Shown here: positions 61,597 to 64,000 of the stretch, piece by piece
Numbering within the stretch: the first letter of the stretch is position 1
How the letters are laid out: the number at the start of each line of letters is the position of its first letter
Assembly (NCBI GenBank): GCA_029719485.1
Contig: CP120722.1
Location: forward strand, 3,100,001 to 3,164,000
Origin: Kiritimatiellota bacterium B12222
Lineage (GTDB): Bacteria > Verrucomicrobiota > Kiritimatiellia > SS1-B-03-39 > UBA6053
Length of the DNA: 64,000 nt
Reading direction: 5' to 3'
Notes under the pieces: model-generated
Database searches by the model: none
Seen by the model: the letters and a program-made list of their open reading frames with translations, nothing else
What the model was told of the DNA's origin: nothing
Program-made: the position numbers and the translations under genes

Positions 61597-62688
61597 TTAA
61601 AATGACTCCGGACCAGGCTTGGCCACCGGTGATTTGGTTTTAACTTCTGAAAAAGAAGGTTGATACGCCACACACAACCCGCGCCCCCGTTGTTTGCCTT
61701 CCTGCATGGCCAACAGGGCCCGATCAATCAACACCATCGGATTTCGACCATCCTGAGGCATTGAAGCCAAGCCCACGCCCACCGAAAATCGAATCTGTGC
61801 CCCCTCAAACTCCAACCTAGCCTGTTTAATTTCTTCACTGATCCTCATCGCAGCCGACAAGTGATCCGCAACATCCCCCTTCATCACCAATAGAAAACAA
61901 TCCTCCTCCCATCTCCCCACCAAATCACGTTCTCGACAATGATCCATCAATAGACGACCCGCCTCTTTTAACAATCGATCCCCAAACGCTCTCCCGTACT
62001 TTTCATTGTAACTCTCTAATTGATCCACATCAGCACATAATATCGTCATGTTCCGACCCGCCCGACGTTGACTCGCAGCCATACGACGTACCGCCCGAGG
62101 AATCCGGTCGGCCTTCAATACACCCGTCAAGTCATCTACCGCTGCCGTTTGACTCATCTCTTCCGGCTGATAAGGCCACTCCGAAGGAAGCACCACCCCA
62201 TCAGCCCCCTTTCTCCCTGCAACGCTCTGCTCCATCCACACCTGAAGAGCTGTGACATCAAAATCCAACAGACGCATAGAGAGCTGTGCACCCTCAACAC
62301 CTTCCCGCTTGAGTAACGGAATCAAACGCTGCGCCACAGCAGGTAGGTTTTCGGGCGGACACTCAAACAGCCCCAAAAAGGTCTGTTCAGGTAAACGGAA
62401 GATCTCGTCTTCCTTGCGAACACTAGCTTTGAGACGCTCAAACAAGGCCTCTTCATCCGAAACTGAAGCCAGATCAAAACAAATGAGGCCTAATTGTGCA
62501 TTTTTTTGACTGCGGAGCCGCTTCATCAACAACAACACCGCTTCACTGATCTGCAAAATCCCCTCTTCATGATCTTCGGCCGTCAATTGCATCTTCCTGA
62601 AACGCAAATGACTCATCAAAAGCGCCAAGACCACAAAAGCTCCTGCTGAAAACAGCAGGAGTTGGATAATAATGACCAAGATATTCAA
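61597..62688 (-). CDS. Membrane protein with two degenerate GGDEF-like domains
   Basis: 363 aa. Residues 1-25 form one membrane helix. Residues ~60-150 look like an eroded GGDEF domain: LGLICFDLASVSD, then RKEDEIFRLPEQTFLGLFE with PEQTF (100-104) where GGDEF should be. Residues ~180-345 are a second GGDEF-like domain with DDLTGVLKADRIPRAV, ILCADVDQLESYNEKYGRAFGD, and RWEEDCF in place of R-x-GGDEF (E261-E262-D263-C264-F265). Both lack the catalytic glycines, so diguanylate cyclase activity is unlikely; binding of c-di-GMP or GTP, or a regulatory role, is possible. It lies between malK-like and pdxJ genes. Confidence 0.83.
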   Translation of the reverse strand: MNILVIIIQLLLFSAGAFVVLALLMSHLRFRKMQLTAEDHEEGILQISEAVLLLMKRLRSQKNAQLGLICFDLASVSDEEALFERLKASVRKEDEIFRLPEQTFLGLFECPPENLPAVAQRLIPLLKREGVEGAQLSMRLLDFDVTALQVWMEQSVAGRKGADGVVLPSEWPYQPEEMSQTAAVDDLTGVLKADRIPRAVRRMAASQRRAGRNMTILCADVDQLESYNEKYGRAFGDRLLKEAGRLLMDHCRERDLVGRWEEDCFLLVMKGDVADHLSAAMRISEEIKQARLEFEGAQIRFSVGVGLASMPQDGRNPMVLIDRALLAMQEGKQRGRGLCVAYQPSFSEVKTKSPVAKPGPESF

Positions 62689-62711
62689 AAGATCAAAAGC
62701 GACCGCTTAAC

Positions 62712-63818
62712 TTAAATAATACGGGGTCCAAGTTCACCAGGCTCAAAGTAGCTCGCATGAACCATATCAAAACTCATGGAGATTTCATGACCTGACTTCG
62801 CTTTATCTTTTCCATCTACCCGAGCAATAAAGGCATTATCACCCACAGAAAGATACAACATGATTTCAGCCCCCATGGGCTCAACCACTTCTACTTTAGA
62901 TTTCACCAAAGTCTCTGGATCAGGATTGGAAACCAAAACGGAATCCTGTAAATTCTCAGGACGAATCCCCATGGTGACTTTTTTCGTACCCGCATTCGTG
63001 AGCGCACTCACATGCTTTTCATGTACTTTCACTTCCATGGCATCATTTTTGAACACCAATCCGTTAGCACCTTGCGCCAACTCACCGTCGAAGAAGTTCA
63101 TAGGAGGACTGCCAATGAATCCAGCCACAAAGCGGTTTTTAGGATTAGAATAAATTTCCAACGGTGTGTCCACCTGTTGCATAATCCCATCTTTCATCAC
63201 TACAATCCGGTCACCCATGGTCATCGCTTCCACTTGATCATGCGTCACGTAAATCATGGTGGATTGCAATTGATTGTGCAATTTGCTGATTTCCATCCGC
63301 ATTTGCACCCGCATTTTCGCATCCAAGTTGGATAAAGGCTCATCAAACAAAAACGCTTTGGGCTGACGTACAATCGCACGACCTACCGCTACCCGCTGAC
63401 GTTGTCCACCAGACAGCGCTTTAGGTTTACGCTCTAACAGCTCTTCAATGCCTAAAATGGCCGCAGCTTCACGAACGCGTTTATCAATTTCCGCACGAGG
63501 CATTTTGCGCAGTTTCAAACCAAACGCCATATTCTTGTAAACCGTCATATGAGGATACAACGCATAGTTTTGGAAAACCATGGCAATGTCGCGATCCTTA
63601 GGCGGCACGTCGTTTACAATGCGCCCCCCAATATTGATGGTACCCTTGGAGATTTCTTCCAAGCCTGCGATCATCCGCAATGTCGTTGATTTTCCACAAC
63701 CGGAAGGTCCAACAAAAACCATAAATTCTTTATCTTTAATCTCTAATGAGAAATCACGAACCGCGGTGACATCACCCGGATAAACTTTGAAAACATTTTG
63801 CAGAATCACTTCAGACAT
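62712..63818 (-). CDS. Sugar/glycerophosphodiester ABC importer ATPase (MalK/UgpC/MsmK)
   Basis: 368 aa. Walker A GPSGCGKST at 37-45, Q-loop VFQNYALYPH, signature LSGGQ at 135-139, Walker B FLFDEP at 156-161, H-loop VTHDQVEAM, then the MalK-type regulatory region (GFIGSPPMNFFDGEL and GIRPENL). A typical ATPase shared by several sugar importers. No binding protein or permease is adjacent, so it probably serves one or more transporters elsewhere. AAGGAG precedes the ATG by 7 nt. Confidence 0.92.
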   Translation of the reverse strand: MSEVILQNVFKVYPGDVTAVRDFSLEIKDKEFMVFVGPSGCGKSTTLRMIAGLEEISKGTINIGGRIVNDVPPKDRDIAMVFQNYALYPHMTVYKNMAFGLKLRKMPRAEIDKRVREAAAILGIEELLERKPKALSGGQRQRVAVGRAIVRQPKAFLFDEPLSNLDAKMRVQMRMEISKLHNQLQSTMIYVTHDQVEAMTMGDRIVVMKDGIMQQVDTPLEIYSNPKNRFVAGFIGSPPMNFFDGELAQGANGLVFKNDAMEVKVHEKHVSALTNAGTKKVTMGIRPENLQDSVLVSNPDPETLVKSKVEVVEPMGAEIMLYLSVGDNAFIARVDGKDKAKSGHEISMSFDMVHASYFEPGELGPRII

Positions 63819-64000
63819 TTAAATAACTCCTTGAGGTCTAAAAAATACGAGGAGCATCCCTAGTAGTATCTCTTACTATGGTCAACGAAAATCCTCCTCT
63901 CATGAGGTTTAATTACGACAGAACGGCCATTCACCACCAAAATTATAGATTTAAGCATCCAATTAAAGCAATAGGTAAATCAAAATCTACCCTCACCCAT

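Noticed and set aside
61581..61727. 49-residue N-terminal extension of PdxJ
   Set aside because: The extension overlaps the upstream gene and the family begins at MYLGVNVDH; the ATG at 61580 is the true start.

Overview
The window looks like a chromosomal segment of a Gram-negative member of the PVC group, most likely Verrucomicrobiota (Opitutae/Puniceicoccales-like). This is an inference, not a database result. The clues are Kdo/heptose lipopolysaccharide genes (hldA-like, kdsB, kdsA), a PEP-CTERM protein, menaquinone genes, secreted proteins ending in an 'NGIPDLIEY...YSTDLITW' region of the kind common in Verrucomicrobia, and lone pseudopilins with an AFTLIE signal. I see no prophage, plasmid, insertion sequence, CRISPR array, tRNA or rRNA. 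Nearly all genes are intact and tightly packed with ATGA-type overlaps.

Layout. 1-5552 (+): a surface-protein cluster, namely a 5'-truncated giant SdrD_B/Gly-rich protein, a PEP-CTERM protein and its paralogue. 5631-14601 (-): metallophosphatase, a three-gene ABC importer (probably Fe3+, with a Fur-box-like site just upstream), menC, menA and a hybrid sensor kinase. 14679-16855 (-): an RpiB-GlyA fusion coupled to a low-molecular-weight phosphatase carrying the CTGNTCR signature of phosphoarginine phosphatases. 17006-24423: DUF481 barrel, DEAD-box helicase, and two paralogous serine beta-lactamase-fold hydrolases on either side of a lipoprotein. 24826-28853: an ABC-F ATPase (YbiT type), an overlapping YkgJ-type Cys-cluster protein and a second hybrid kinase. 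29169-34216 (-): four overlapping genes for an uncharacterised envelope system (coiled-coil exported protein, lipoprotein, membrane TPR protein, PEGA+SUMF1 membrane protein). 34365-37490: pdxH, an HNH protein, tcdA and a small barrel.

37543-56724 is a 19-kb run on the minus strand. It holds ftsK-rodZ-pgsA-exbB-exbD-TPR followed by an arsenate-reductase-like fusion, then a pseudopilin, hldA-kdsB-kdsA, a Yip1-like/TPR membrane protein, hyuA-hyuB (oxoprolinase/hydantoinase), CBS-xer and ssb. 56874-58075 (+) has a secreted protein and a lipoprotein. 58085-63818 (-) has a MalK/UgpC-type ATPase, a protein with two degenerate GGDEF-like domains, pdxJ, an anchored protein, a phosphoesterase, a secreted protein and a double-ACT protein.

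The most interesting items are the four-gene envelope operon, the RpiB-GlyA fusion with its coupled phosphatase, the arsenate-reductase-like fusion in which the P-loop cysteine is serine, the GGDEF-like protein with no GGDEF motif, a 15-bp inverted repeat over a kinase start codon, and a nested inverted-repeat element at 28942-29152. All family assignments come from reading motifs by eye; no searches were run.
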